A DNA stretch of 64,000 bases from Sulfuriferula multivorans (GCF_003851125.1 NZ_BGOW01000010.1:62001-126000); one strand, 5' to 3'. Shown: positions 1-11,696, numbered from the stretch's first letter. Notes: generated from the sequence alone by a model not told the origin. Numbers and translations are program-made.

Positions 1-300
1 AGCCGTGTCGCGCCCGGCGCCTTGCCATTCACGCAGCGCGTCGGCCAGTTCCAGTGTGGTGAGCTGACTGCCATGCTCATCCAGTGCCCACGCTGTGGCG
101 TCTCGCGGCAGCGCAGCGAGGATACGGTCGCGCTCGGCTTCCTTGATCTGCTCATCGGTCTTGCCGCCGGCGCGTTTCTCCGGCTTGAGTTCAATCAGCT
201 CGATGCTGTTCTCGCGCGGCATGCGCTTGGCATATTCGGCAAACCCGGTCTCGATCCACGCCGGCATTTTCTGTCCCACCGCGATGATGCGCAGCTTCAT
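1..300 (-). CDS. rlmH: 23S rRNA pseudouridine-1915 N3-methyltransferase RlmH, C-terminus cut by window edge
   Basis: The reverse strand from ATG at 300 reads MKLRIIAVGQKMPAW and stays open to position 1, giving the first 100 residues of a protein of about 155. This N-terminus is characteristic of RlmH, a SPOUT-fold enzyme that methylates pseudouridine 1915 in helix 69 of 23S rRNA using S-adenosylmethionine. The stretch WALDEHGSQ is also a family signature; the SAM-binding knot at the C-terminus lies outside the window. It sits 8 bases after rsfS, the order nadD-rsfS-rlmH being conserved in Proteobacteria, so it is probably translated from the same mRNA. Confidence 0.95.
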   Translation of the reverse strand, partial: MKLRIIAVGQKMPAWIETGFAEYAKRMPRENSIELIELKPEKRAGGKTDEQIKEAERDRILAALPRDATAWALDEHGSQLTTLELADALREWQGAGRDTA

Positions 301-308
301 GGAAAGGT

Positions 309-665
309 TCAGCCGGCTGCGTTGCGTTTATTGCGCTGATCCTGCGCCGCGCTCCAGAGTTCTTCCAGGTTGTAGTACTGGCGTACGGCAGGTTGCATCA
401 CATGCACGACGACACTGCCCAGATCGAGTAGCACCCACTCACCTGACTCCATGCCTTCAATGCCCTGGTCGGGGATGCCTTTTTCCTTGAGTTTTTCCTG
501 CACGTTGTGTGCCAGTGCCTTGGTTTGACGCGTGGAATCTGCGCTGGCGATGACCATGCGCTCAAACATGGCAGTGAGTTGGCTGGTGTCGAGTACCACA
601 ATGTCCTGGCCTTTGATGTCTTCCAGTGCGTCGACGACTGCAGCAGTGATTTCGTTGATATCCAT
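309..665 (-). CDS. rsfS: Ribosomal silencing factor RsfS
   Basis: This 118-residue protein matches the RsfS/Iojap family, which binds ribosomal protein uL14 on the large subunit and blocks subunit joining in starved cells. Family features visible are the early segment KGQDIVVLDTS, the ADSTRQTKALA stretch, and the C-terminal SGEWVLLDLGSVVVHVM strand followed by YYNLEELW. Length is normal for proteobacterial RsfS (about 105-120). Its start codon shares one base with the nadD stop, so it is translationally coupled to nadD and precedes rlmH. Confidence 0.96.
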   Translation of the reverse strand: MDINEITAAVVDALEDIKGQDIVVLDTSQLTAMFERMVIASADSTRQTKALAHNVQEKLKEKGIPDQGIEGMESGEWVLLDLGSVVVHVMQPAVRQYYNLEELWSAAQDQRNKRNAAG

Positions 666-1321
666 TAATTTTCCGGTAAATATAGTTGGTTGGCCTGAAT
701 ATAGTCGAGAACCACGTTAGGCAGCAAATAACGTGGGCTGCGTGCGGCACGCAAAGTGTCACGGATGTGCGTGGCGGAGATATCCAGCGCGGTGATCGGA
801 CGCGTAACCAGCAGCCCCGCCGCAGCGCTGGTCAGGTCTTGCGGGTGCGCCATGCGCGCTTCCAGTTCGGCGCGCAGCACCTCGGGCATGGCGTCTTTCC
901 AGGTGCTTTGCGGAAAGCCGGGACGATGCGCCACTGCGATGTGCGCCAGTGCGAACAAGTCCTGCCAGCGGTGCCAGGTGGTCAAGCCCAGGAACGCATC
1001 AGCACCCAGCAGCAGGCACAAGGGCTGTGTGGTGCCCAGTTCGTCACGCAATGAGGCGAGCGTCTCCACCGTGAAAGACAAACGCGGCAACCCGACTTCG
1101 CGGTTGTCCAGCACAAAACGCGGATTGCCGGCAATTGCCAGCTGCACCATCTGCAGCCGGTGATGCGCGTCGGTGCGCGGACGAGTGCGATGCGGCGGTG
1201 TACCCGCCGGGATGAAATGCACCGTGGCGAGTTCCAGCGCCTCGGCCATTTCCTCCGCCAGACGTAAATGACCGAAGTGGATCGGGTCGAAAGTGCCGCC
1301 GAAAATGCCGATGGGTTTCAA
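665..1321 (-). CDS. nadD: Nicotinate-nucleotide adenylyltransferase NadD
   Basis: NadD joins ATP and nicotinate mononucleotide to form deamido-NAD in NAD biosynthesis. The protein of 218 residues opens with GIFGGTFDPIHFGHLR, the nucleotidyltransferase motif with the HxGH signature (HFGH), and carries the C-terminal ISATHIRDTL element equivalent to the ISxTxxR motif. Length is normal for the family. It is first in a nadD-rsfS-rlmH unit with a one-base overlap to rsfS. The upstream 127 bases hold an inverted-repeat element rather than a recognisable promoter. Confidence 0.97.
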   Translation of the reverse strand: MKPIGIFGGTFDPIHFGHLRLAEEMAEALELATVHFIPAGTPPHRTRPRTDAHHRLQMVQLAIAGNPRFVLDNREVGLPRLSFTVETLASLRDELGTTQPLCLLLGADAFLGLTTWHRWQDLFALAHIAVAHRPGFPQSTWKDAMPEVLRAELEARMAHPQDLTSAAAGLLVTRPITALDISATHIRDTLRAARSPRYLLPNVVLDYIQANQLYLPEN

Positions 1322-1357
1322 TGGCTGTGCGTGAGGCTATGCATCTAAAGGCGATTT

Positions 1358-1430
1358 GCCACAGAGAGCACAGAGGGCACCGAGCGTGATGTAGGCAGCT
1401 GTTCTCTGTGAGCTCTGTGTCCTCCGTGGC
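1358..1430. repeat. Short inverted-repeat element, CACAGAG family, copy 1
   Basis: The left arm (1358-1384) begins GCCACAGAGAGCACAGAGG. The right arm (1404-1430) is an imperfect reverse complement ending CCTCCGTGGC. The arms are about 27 bases with a 19-base centre. It lies between proA and nadD. Related paired elements occur at 47611-47722 and 62556-62638, and a single arm at 42532-42550. Function is not known from sequence; it can fold as a hairpin in RNA. Confidence 0.8.
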
Positions 1431-1448
1431 ATGAAGTGCTTTGGGTTT

Positions 1449-2702
1449 TTATTCGCGCACATGGCCATCGCCCAGCACCACCCATTTCTGCGAAGTCAGC
1501 CCTTCCAGTCCGACCGGCCCGCGCGCGTGGATTTTGTCGGTGGAAATGCCGATTTCAGCACCCAGGCCGTATTCGAAGCCGTCGGCGAAACGGGTGGAGG
1601 CGTTCACCATCACGCTGCTGGAATCCACTTCGCGCAGGAAGCGGCGCGCGCGCGTGTAGTCCTCGGTGACAATCGCATCGGTATGCTGCGAACCATACGT
1701 GTTGATGTGCTCAATTGCCGTGTCCATGCCGTCCACCACGCGGATGGAGATGATGGGGGCGAGATATTCGGTGACCCAGTCCTCATCCGTCGCCGCATTC
1801 ATCGCCACAATCCGGCGCGATGCCTCGCAGCCGCGCATTTCCACGCCCTTGGCGGCGTAGATGGCGGCGATCTTTGGCAATACCGTGGTTGCTACTCCTT
1901 GAGCCACCAGCAGCGTTTCCGTCGTATTGCAGGTGCCATAACGGCTGGTTTTGGCGTTGTCGGCAATGCGCACCGCCTTGTCGGGGTCGGCGCGGTCGTC
2001 GATATACACATGGCACACGCCATGCAAATGCTTGATCACCGGAATGCGTGCATCGTTCATCAGGCGCTCGATCAACCCCTTGCCGCCGCGCGGCACGATC
2101 ACGTCTACATAATCCCTCATGGTAATGAGTTCGCCCACTGCTGCGCGATCGGTGGTTTCGATGACCTGGACTGTAGTTTCCGGCAATCCGGCGGCGGCGA
2201 GTCCTTCGCGCACGCAGGCGGCAATCGCCTGGTTGGAGCGGATTGCTTCGGAACCGCCGCGCAGGATGGCGGCGTTGCCGGATTTCAGGCACAGCCCGGC
2301 GGCATCGGCGGTCACATTGGGCCGCGCTTCATAAATGATCCCGATCACCCCCAGCGGCACGCGCATTTTGCCCACCTGGATGCCGGAAGGGCGGTATTTG
2401 AGGTCGCTGATTTCGCCTACCGGGTCGGGCAATGCGGCGATTTGCAACAGACCTTCCACCATGCCGGCCACTGATTTGGCATTCAGCGCCAGGCGGTCGA
2501 GTAACGCCTCGTCCAGCCCCTGGGCACGCGCAGCGGCCATATCCTCGGCATTGGCGGCGAGCAGTTTGTCGGCGTCGCGCTGGATGGCTTGCGCCATGAC
2601 GGTGAGCGCCTTGTTTTTGGTATTGGTATCGGCGCGAGCTACAGCGCGCGAAGCGGCGCGGGCAGCACGTCCCATATCCTGCATGTAGGTTTTGATGTAC
2701 AT
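1449..2702 (-). CDS. proA: Gamma-glutamyl phosphate reductase ProA
   Basis: ProA reduces gamma-glutamyl phosphate to glutamate-5-semialdehyde with NADPH, the second step of proline synthesis. The 417-residue protein belongs to the aldehyde dehydrogenase superfamily: [17 protein letters not shown] near residue 116 is the ProA signature and [12 protein letters not shown] contains the catalytic cysteine. Length is normal. The first two methionines (residues 1 and 7) are both possible starts; I kept the first. In Betaproteobacteria proA commonly lies between holA and nadD, as here, although a VOC-fold gene and a repeat intervene. The partner kinase proB is not in the window. Confidence 0.97.
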   Translation of the reverse strand: MYIKTYMQDMGRAARAASRAVARADTNTKNKALTVMAQAIQRDADKLLAANAEDMAAARAQGLDEALLDRLALNAKSVAGMVEGLLQIAALPDPVGEISDLKYRPSGIQVGKMRVPLGVIGIIYEARPNVTADAAGLCLKSGNAAILRGGSEAIRSNQAIAACVREGLAAAGLPETTVQVIETTDRAAVGELITMRDYVDVIVPRGGKGLIERLMNDARIPVIKHLHGVCHVYIDDRADPDKAVRIADNAKTSRYGTCNTTETLLVAQGVATTVLPKIAAIYAAKGVEMRGCEASRRIVAMNAATDEDWVTEYLAPIISIRVVDGMDTAIEHINTYGSQHTDAIVTEDYTRARRFLREVDSSSVMVNASTRFADGFEYGLGAEIGISTDKIHARGPVGLEGLTSQKWVVLGDGHVRE

Positions 2703-2819
2703 ATCAAATCCAGAGGTAAATGTCGAACCCGGATTTTAACCCGGAACCGCAATACGGTGCTTGGGTGACTTGGGCAGGGGCTGCGCAGTGACCGCTGAAT
2801 GATTATGGAAAAGCAGTTA

Positions 2820-2992
2820 GTCCACGAAAAACACGAAAGGCACGAAATAAATCAATAGCTTGTACAGGCTTGGTCATTCACCCATCGGGTAACGATCTAC
2901 GGCCTGATATTTCGTTGAATATTTTGCGAGCTTTGGTCTAACGGCGAAATGCCTGCTTACCTCATTTCGTGCCTTTCGTGTTTTTCTTGGAC
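2820..2992. repeat. 173-bp element with 29-base terminal inverted repeats (CACGAAAGGCACGAAA type)
   Basis: The left arm at 2820-2848 contains AAAAACACGAAAGGCACGAA and the right arm at 2964-2992 is its reverse complement with two mismatches. The centre (about 115 bases) has no open frame. This fills most of the 315-base gap between proA (ends 2702) and the VOC gene (starts 3018). The arms resemble the CACAGAG elements in layout but differ in sequence. No transposase is associated, so a non-autonomous or RNA-structured repeat is the simplest reading. Confidence 0.75.
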
Positions 2993-3017
2993 CAATAGCC
3001 GTTTTTAGGATGATGGC

Positions 3018-3470
3018 TCACTCAAGCAAAAATACGGGTTCCTGATCGGCAGGCATCTGCGCCAGTTCCCCCGGGGTGAGCCGCGCATAAATCTCGATCA
3101 GATAGCCACTCGGGTCGCGCAGCCACAGTTCATGCAGCGGTGTGCCGCGCCAGGTGGTGCGCGGCGGTTTGACGATTTCGGCGCCGGCTTGCCGGGCGCT
3201 GTGGGCAGCCGCAATCACCGCAGCCTTGTCGGCCACGCCCAGCCCCAGATGATACAGGCTATAGGTGTCCAGTGCCTCGCCCCGGTCATTCACCAGCAGC
3301 ACCATGTTCAGGTGCAGATGCGGCACGATGAAGGTGCTGAATCGGGCCGTACGGTCTTTCGGCTCGACGCCGAAAAACGCAGTATAAAATTTCGTGCTGT
3401 GTTCCAGATCGGCGACGCGCAGGCTGAGATGGAACTCATGTGCGGAGGGAAACCGGCTCGTGTCAGGCAT
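3018..3470 (-). CDS. VOC-superfamily (glyoxalase/bleomycin-resistance fold) protein
   Basis: This 150-residue protein has the paired beta-alpha-beta-beta-beta modules of the vicinal oxygen chelate fold: EFHLSLRVADLEHSTKFYTA opens module one, and YHLGLGVAD with DPSGYLIEIYAR makes module two. The His-His-Glu positions (HLSL, HLGL, IEIY) fit a metal site. Overall it resembles the CadI/ArsI branch, but it has no cysteines, so the As(III)-binding thiols of ArsI are absent and organoarsenical lyase activity is unlikely. The ATG at 3470 was chosen because AGAGG lies just upstream and the family N-terminus begins there. It follows holA by 14 bases. Substrate unknown. Confidence 0.85.
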   Translation of the reverse strand: MPDTSRFPSAHEFHLSLRVADLEHSTKFYTAFFGVEPKDRTARFSTFIVPHLHLNMVLLVNDRGEALDTYSLYHLGLGVADKAAVIAAAHSARQAGAEIVKPPRTTWRGTPLHELWLRDPSGYLIEIYARLTPGELAQMPADQEPVFLLE

Positions 3471-3484
3471 GTGATTGACCTCTA

Positions 3485-4519
3485 CTAATGGGCAGGGGAG
3501 AGACGCGCGGATCTGGTTGGCGGCGCGATTTTCAACGCCAGTTGACCGAGCGCATCCCACACATCGCCGCTTTGCAAACCTTTGATGGTGCGGTCTATCG
3601 CGGCGGCATCGTGCAGCGCCTGGGTGAGCGTGGCCAGACTGACGCGGGCGAGCGCCTTGTCCACCAGCGCTTGGCGCGACTCCCATACCCCGGCTTCGCG
3701 CATCAGTTGGGCGGCGGGCTGGCCGCTGGCGTGGCCGGCCTTGATGCGGGTCAGGATGCGCAGTTCACGGGTGAGAGTCCACAGGATCAGCACCGGCGTT
3801 TCACCTTCATTGCGCAGGCCGTCGAGCATGCGCATCAGGCGCGGCACATCGCCCGCCAGCAGCGCATCGGAAAGCTTGAAAACATCGTAACGCGCCACAT
3901 CGAGCACGGCTTCGCGCACGTTCTCGAAAGTGATGTTGCCGGGCGGAAACAGCAGCGCAAGCTTGCGGATTTCCTGTTGGGCGGCGAGCAGGTTACCTTC
4001 CACACGTTCGGTCAGAAAACGCAGCGTCTGGCTATCGGCTTGCAGGTTTTGCGCGGCCAGCCGCGTACCGATCCAGCGCGGCAGTTGGTCGATGGTTACC
4101 GGGTTCACGCCGACCACGACACCGCTGGCATCCAGCGCAGTGAACCATTTGGCGTTGGTGGACTGGCGGTCGAGCTTGGGCAGCGTGATGAGCGTGATGG
4201 TGTCTGCAGGCAGCCTGGCGCAATAGGCTTGCAGGGCCTTGCCGCCTTCCAGACCGGGCTTGCCGGAGGGAATGCGGATATCGGCCAAGCGCAGGCTGCC
4301 GAACAGGGAGAGATTGTCGCCGGCGGAAAGCAGGTCGTTCCAGTTGAAACGGCCTTCCACGGTGTGCACTTCACGTTCGCTGTAGCCAGCGGAACGGGCG
4401 CTCGCACGCACCATGTCCGCGGCCTCCAGCGCCAGCAGCGGCTCGTCGCCGTATACCGTATAAAGCGGCTGGAGGCCGCGTGCCAGGTGCTGGGCGAGTT
4501 GCTCCGCCTTGACGCGCAT
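3485..4519 (-). CDS. holA: DNA polymerase III delta subunit
   Basis: HolA is the clamp-loader subunit that opens the beta sliding clamp. The 344-residue protein has the AAA+-like N-terminal fold without a functional Walker A, as expected, with family segments PLYTVYGDEPLL near residue 18, TLITLPKLDRQ and the C-terminal collar helices (VFKLSDALLAGD, PVLILWTLTRELR). Length is normal (about 340). It starts two bases after the lptE stop, in the conserved leuS-lptE-holA order, so the three genes almost certainly form one transcript. Confidence 0.96.
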   Translation of the reverse strand: MRVKAEQLAQHLARGLQPLYTVYGDEPLLALEAADMVRASARSAGYSEREVHTVEGRFNWNDLLSAGDNLSLFGSLRLADIRIPSGKPGLEGGKALQAYCARLPADTITLITLPKLDRQSTNAKWFTALDASGVVVGVNPVTIDQLPRWIGTRLAAQNLQADSQTLRFLTERVEGNLLAAQQEIRKLALLFPPGNITFENVREAVLDVARYDVFKLSDALLAGDVPRLMRMLDGLRNEGETPVLILWTLTRELRILTRIKAGHASGQPAAQLMREAGVWESRQALVDKALARVSLATLTQALHDAAAIDRTIKGLQSGDVWDALGQLALKIAPPTRSARLSPAH

Positions 4520-4521
4520 GC

Positions 4522-5013
4522 TTATTTGGCGCTGGCGATACGCTGCATGATCTGCTGTGCAGCGTCTTTCTGCATGTCGCGGTAAAGCAGTTGCTCTTCT
4601 GCGGCCTTGGCTAGAACCTGGGCATCGTTATAAGTCATGTCGCGCGCCAGCAACAGACTGGCGGGCGCCAGGATAACTTTGCCCTTGGGCGTGATGAGCT
4701 GGTATTGCACGCGGTATTGCAGCTGGAATTCGCGCACCCGGCCGATGCCGGACAGGGCCACGATCACCTTGCTGTTCTGCACCGACATGATATCGATCAC
4801 GCTTTCCGCCTTTTCCGCACTGGGCGCCAGGCGACCGGCATGGCCGAGGCGCAAGGCGGCTTGCAGCGCAGCCGCCAATCCATCCTGCCCGCCCTGCACG
4901 TAAACGGATCGATATGGCAGTTCTATTTGCCCGCGCAGATGAAAGCCGCAGCCGGCGATGAATATGACGCTAAGGACCACCAGCCATAGCCGGCCGGGAA
5001 GAATGTTTTTCAT
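4522..5013 (-). CDS. lptE: LPS-assembly lipoprotein LptE
   Basis: LptE is the outer-membrane lipoprotein that plugs the LptD barrel and helps insert lipopolysaccharide. The 163-residue protein has a signal peptide ending in the lipobox IAGC (Cys at residue 22) followed directly by GFHLRGQ, the hallmark of the family. It lies 17 bases downstream of leuS and two bases before holA. LptB, LptA and LptC of the same transport machine are encoded at 37-39 kb in this window. Confidence 0.95.
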   Translation of the reverse strand: MKNILPGRLWLVVLSVIFIAGCGFHLRGQIELPYRSVYVQGGQDGLAAALQAALRLGHAGRLAPSAEKAESVIDIMSVQNSKVIVALSGIGRVREFQLQYRVQYQLITPKGKVILAPASLLLARDMTYNDAQVLAKAAEEQLLYRDMQKDAAQQIMQRIASAK

Positions 5014-5030
5014 GTTGTCTCCAATTGAGT

Positions 5031-7772
<2,742 letters not shown>

Positions 7773-7798
7773 TTATACCCTGCCGAACTGGCGGTGCG

Positions 7799-7828
7799 TG
7801 GACAGCGGGACAGCTTAAAAGCTATACT
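7799..7828 (+). promoter_or_regulatory. Candidate sigma-70 promoter of prk
   Basis: TGGACA at 7799-7804 (one mismatch to the -35 consensus) is separated by 18 bases from TATACT at 7823-7828, in the divergent gap between leuS and prk. This would give a leader of about 43 bases. No convincing CbbR box was recognised. Confidence 0.45.
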
Positions 7829-7876
7829 GCCGCGATTATATTCGGCTTTTTTCATAGTTCTTAACTGGAGCGCATC

Positions 7877-8770
7877 ATGTCCAAGAAACACCCCGTTATC
7901 GCCGTGACCGGTTCTTCCGGCGCAGGTACCACCACCGTCAAGCGCGCGTTCGAGCACATTTTCCACCGCGAGAACATCAGCGCCGCAGTGATCGAAGGCG
8001 ACAGCTTTCATGCCCTCAGCCGTACGGAATTCAAGGCGGCGATGAAAAAAGCCGAAGCTGCCGGCAACAACCATTTCAGCCATTTCGGCCCGGAATCCAA
8101 CCATTTCGACAAGCTGGAAGAACTGTTCAAAAGCTACGGCAAGAACGGCAAGGGCAAAAAACGGTATTACCTGCATAGCGATGAAGAAGCGGCACAGCAC
8201 AACCAGCGTCTCGGCACCAAGCTATCCGCCGGTGAGTTCACGCCGTGGGAAGATGTACCTTCCGGTACCGACCTGCTGTTTTACGAAGGCCTGCACGGCC
8301 TGGTTTCACATGGCAAGGTGGATGTATCGAAATATGTGGATCTGGGCGTGGGCGTGGTGCCGGTGGTCAACCTGGAATGGATCCAGAAAATTCACCGCGA
8401 CGCGGCCGAACGCGGCTACTCCGCCGAAGTCATCGTCGACACCATCATGCGCCGCATGCCCGACTACGTGAACTACATCACCCCGCAGTTCTCCCATACC
8501 CATGTCAATTTCCAGCGCGTGCCCACGGTGGATACCTCCAACCCGTTCATCGCGCGCGACATCCCCACGCCGGACGAGAGCCTGGTCATCATCCGTTTCA
8601 GCCACCCCAAAGGTGTGGACTTCCCCTACCTGATCAACATGATCCCCAACTCCTTCATGTCGCGCGCCAACACCCTGGTGGTACCTGGCAGCAAGATGGG
8701 TTACTCGATGGAGCTGATCCTCGGGCCGATAATCGAAGACATGATCGCTGCCAAGAAAAAAGCCTCATAA
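7877..8770 (+). CDS. prk: Phosphoribulokinase (proteobacterial type)
   Basis: Prk phosphorylates ribulose-5-phosphate to ribulose-1,5-bisphosphate, the step committed to the Calvin cycle, so the organism probably fixes CO2. The 297-residue protein has a P-loop GSSGAGTTTVKRAF from residue 12, VIEGDSFH with the substrate-binding acidic residue, and LLFYEGLHG. It is the short octameric form typical of proteobacteria and lacks the regulatory cysteine pair of plant enzymes. TGGAG lies 8 bases before the ATG. It stands alone with its own terminator; no RuBisCO genes are in the window. Confidence 0.97.
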   Translation: MSKKHPVIAVTGSSGAGTTTVKRAFEHIFHRENISAAVIEGDSFHALSRTEFKAAMKKAEAAGNNHFSHFGPESNHFDKLEELFKSYGKNGKGKKRYYLHSDEEAAQHNQRLGTKLSAGEFTPWEDVPSGTDLLFYEGLHGLVSHGKVDVSKYVDLGVGVVPVVNLEWIQKIHRDAAERGYSAEVIVDTIMRRMPDYVNYITPQFSHTHVNFQRVPTVDTSNPFIARDIPTPDESLVIIRFSHPKGVDFPYLINMIPNSFMSRANTLVVPGSKMGYSMELILGPIIEDMIAAKKKAS

Positions 8771-8800
8771 CAGCGCAATTTGCAAATGGTGTGTCGCAAT

Positions 8801-8824
8801 AAAAGCCGGGTTCGCCCGGTTTTG
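8801..8824 (+). terminator. Rho-independent terminator after prk
   Basis: CCGGG at 8806-8810, loop TTCG, CCCGG at 8815-8819, then four T; the A run upstream can extend the stem. It lies about 30 bases after the prk stop. Confidence 0.75.
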
Positions 8825-9139
8825 TCATAGGGAGGTACGAGTTTGTAGTAAACGTTCGATGGGTGGTATGCAGATTACCCGGATGATGTGTGAATGGCCG
8901 ATTTTAACTAAAAAAGACAGCTATGAGATTTCTCGCTGTAGGTCGGTTCTGCAGCAGGCGAAGGTTGTTTGTTAACCCTTGAGTGTTATTTTTCATTCAA
9001 GGCAAGCTGTTCCGCGGTTGATTACCTACCCGGGTCCTTCGAAGAAAGATGCATGCATGAAACCACCGTCATCAAAATATCCCATCGACATGATTGAACA
9101 ACAACTGTTGTTCCTGGCGATTGCGATGCGTAACTTCCG
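8825..9139. other. Non-coding gap before the GGDEF/EAL gene, with an inverted repeat
   Basis: No supported gene is seen in these 315 bases. At 8977-9002 there is a nine-base inverted repeat (CCTTGAGTG, eight-base T-rich spacer, CATTCAAGG) with one mismatch, which could be an operator or an RNA hairpin in the leader of the downstream gene. A frame of 17 codons at 9090-9143 overlaps the next start as ATGA but has no ribosome binding site. Confidence 0.4.
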
Positions 9140-11554
9140 ATGAACCAAACCAACGCGACCCCAGCGAGACGCTCCATGACAAGACATTGGTCGGTTCGCG
9201 CGCATTTGTTCGCGCTGGTATTCGCAGTCGTCGTTCCCCTGGTCGCCTTGCTCAGCTATAACCTGTATCAAGATACGAAAAAAAACGCGCAGCAAGTCAA
9301 TGCAGCGAGCCTGGCGCTGGCACAGATCACAGCCTCCGACACGGAACATTTCCTCAACGATGCAGTAGAATTGATGCAGCGCATTGCCCGGCGTCCTCTG
9401 GTACGCGACGTTGATCCACAGCATTGCGATCCCGTCTTTGCGGAATTGCATGACTTGAATCCAAAGTATGCCAACATCGGCGTGATTAATACCTCGGGTA
9501 AGGTTATCTGTTCGGCGGTCATCCAACCAGCAGGAAAACAGGCATCCGTCGCTCATACCGAGTGGTTCCAGCGCGCCATGGGCGAAAACCGGCTGGTGTT
9601 GGGGAAGCCCTTTATCGGCCCCATCACCGGCAAATGGGTGGCGGTGATGGCCTTGCCGCTGCACGATAAATATGGAGTGATCAAGGGCGTGCTCGCGCTG
9701 CCCATCGACTTGGTGAATTTTACCCCGGTCGTGCGTAACGCGGCGCTGCCCGCGGGCACCATGATCGGCATCATGGATTCCGCAGGCATGGTGATTGCCC
9801 GCTCCAAAGACCCGGAAAAATGGGTAGGGAAAAACATCCGCGGCACCCCCATCGTCGAGATCATACTCGCGCGTAAAACCGGTGAGGCCGAGGTCACTGG
9901 CGTGGACCATGTCAGCCGCCTTTACGGCTTTACCACCATCCGAGGCACGGACTGGTTCACCGCCGCCGGCATTCCAAGTGATGCGCTGTCTTCCAGCGTC
10001 AGCAACTATGCCTTGCGTAATACAGTGATCGGTTTGGCCATTATGCTGGTCGTCGCGGCATTGGCATATTTTTTCAGCCGACGAATAGAACGGCCAATAC
10101 GCGCCATTTCCGATGCTGCCAAGGCTATCGCACAAGGGCAACTTGATACCCGCGTCGCGGTGGATGGGCCGGAAGAAATCGCCGATGTTGCCAACCAGTT
10201 CAACGTCATGCTGGATGTCCGCAAAGAGGCGGAGGAACGTCTTTCTTATCTGGCCCAGTACGATGTACTGACCGGGCTGCCAAATCGCAATATGTTCCGC
10301 GATCGATTGGAGCAGGCCATGGGGCGCGCCAAGCGCAACGAGACTCTGATGGCGGTGATGTTCATTGATCTGGATCGCTTCAAGGAAATCAACGACACTC
10401 TGGGACACTCCGTTGGAGATCGCGTGTTGCAAGGGGTGGCGGAACGCCTGAAGCATTTCTTGCGTGATGTGGACACTATCGCGCGCCTCGGTGGGGACGA
10501 ATTTACCGTCGTTCTCGAAGGAGTGCATGATGCGTCACAAATTACCGCTGCCGCTCAGAAAATCCGGGATGCCTTGGCCCAGCCATTGTTAGTTGATGGT
10601 CGGGAAATATTTGTCAGTGCCAGCATCGGAATTAGCGTTTATCCGACCGATGTGGAAGAAATTGACGATCTATTGAAAAATGCCGACATTGCCATGTACC
10701 AAGCCAAACAGAACGGAGGCGATGCTCACCACTTTTTCGTAGCGGAGATGAATGCCCATACCACTGAGCGCCTGGAACTGGAAGGCCGCCTGCGGTACGC
10801 TTTGGCTCACCAGAAGTTCACACTGGATTATCAACCCCAGGTGGATATCCGAAGCGGGCGCATTATCGGCGCGGAAGCTTTGATTCGGTGGCACGATGAA
10901 CAATTGGGATCCATTGCGCCGGCACGTTTTATCCCTCTGGCAGAGGAAACCGGTTTGATCATGCCCATCGGAGAATGGGTTCTGCACACTGCCTGCGCGC
11001 AAAACAAGGCTTGGCAAGACACGGGATGCGCACCTATCTCGGTAGCGGTAAACATTTCGCCGCGCCAGTTCAGACAGGCCAATCTATTGGAAACAATTAC
11101 GCAAGCGCTGGCAGACACCGGGTTGAATCCATGCTTTCTGGAACTGGAAATTACCGAGAGCACTATCATGCATCAAGCAGAAAAATCCATCATCACCCTG
11201 GAGAAGCTGCACAAGATGGGGGTGCGTCTGTCCGTTGACGATTTTGGCACTGGTTATTCCAGCCTGAGCTACCTGAAACGTTTTCCGGTGCACAAGCTCA
11301 AGATCGACCAGTCTTTCGTACGTGACATCAACGTCGACCCGGACGATGCTGCCATTGTCACTGCCGTGATCGCCATGGCGCGCAGCCTGAACGTGCTGAC
11401 CATTGCAGAAGGCGTGGAAACCGGAGGGCAACTGGCATTTCTGGATTCCCTCGAATGCGGGGAATATCAGGGCTATTATTTCGCCAAACCGATGTCGGCC
11501 GATAAATTCTTCGCGCTGCTGCGCAACAACCAGACTGAGCTGCCAGAGCTTTGA
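9140..11554 (+). CDS. Membrane sensor with dCache, HAMP, GGDEF and EAL domains
   Basis: This 804-residue protein should make and/or degrade cyclic di-GMP in response to a periplasmic signal. Order: transmembrane helix at about 22-43, a periplasmic dCache-like region to about 280, a second helix near 295-315, a HAMP segment beginning RRIERPIRAISDAAKAI, GGDEF domain and EAL domain. RLGGDEF around residue 451 is intact, as are EALIRW (579), ITES, DDFGTGYSSL and EGVET, so both halves look catalytically competent. It is monocistronic between prk and ctaA. The start lacks a clear Shine-Dalgarno; Met13 is an alternative. No pathway partner is next to it. Confidence 0.93.
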   Translation: MNQTNATPARRSMTRHWSVRAHLFALVFAVVVPLVALLSYNLYQDTKKNAQQVNAASLALAQITASDTEHFLNDAVELMQRIARRPLVRDVDPQHCDPVFAELHDLNPKYANIGVINTSGKVICSAVIQPAGKQASVAHTEWFQRAMGENRLVLGKPFIGPITGKWVAVMALPLHDKYGVIKGVLALPIDLVNFTPVVRNAALPAGTMIGIMDSAGMVIARSKDPEKWVGKNIRGTPIVEIILARKTGEAEVTGVDHVSRLYGFTTIRGTDWFTAAGIPSDALSSSVSNYALRNTVIGLAIMLVVAALAYFFSRRIERPIRAISDAAKAIAQGQLDTRVAVDGPEEIADVANQFNVMLDVRKEAEERLSYLAQYDVLTGLPNRNMFRDRLEQAMGRAKRNETLMAVMFIDLDRFKEINDTLGHSVGDRVLQGVAERLKHFLRDVDTIARLGGDEFTVVLEGVHDASQITAAAQKIRDALAQPLLVDGREIFVSASIGISVYPTDVEEIDDLLKNADIAMYQAKQNGGDAHHFFVAEMNAHTTERLELEGRLRYALAHQKFTLDYQPQVDIRSGRIIGAEALIRWHDEQLGSIAPARFIPLAEETGLIMPIGEWVLHTACAQNKAWQDTGCAPISVAVNISPRQFRQANLLETITQALADTGLNPCFLELEITESTIMHQAEKSIITLEKLHKMGVRLSVDDFGTGYSSLSYLKRFPVHKLKIDQSFVRDINVDPDDAAIVTAVIAMARSLNVLTIAEGVETGGQLAFLDSLECGEYQGYYFAKPMSADKFFALLRNNQTELPEL

Positions 11555-11696
11555 CAGGGTCAATTTTCCGGCGAACCTTTTACTCGAGGGTTTACCGTGC
11601 TGAGAACTGACTAAAATCGGTTTTTGCGAAGAGGATTACGGAGTTGCTCAACTGGGTTGTAGTGTGGCGAGTCAATTGGTTGTTTCCAGTGCGCAC

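Noticed and set aside
3018-3470. VOC protein considered as the arsenical C-As lyase ArsI
   Set aside because: It contains no cysteine, so the As(III)-binding thiols are missing, and no ars genes are near.
9090-9143. 17-codon frame overlapping the GGDEF/EAL start as ATGA
   Set aside because: No ribosome binding site and too short to judge; kept only as a remark.
9026-10528. 500-codon frame antisense to the GGDEF/EAL gene
   Set aside because: No recognisable domain, and the sense strand encodes clear dCache and GGDEF motifs.
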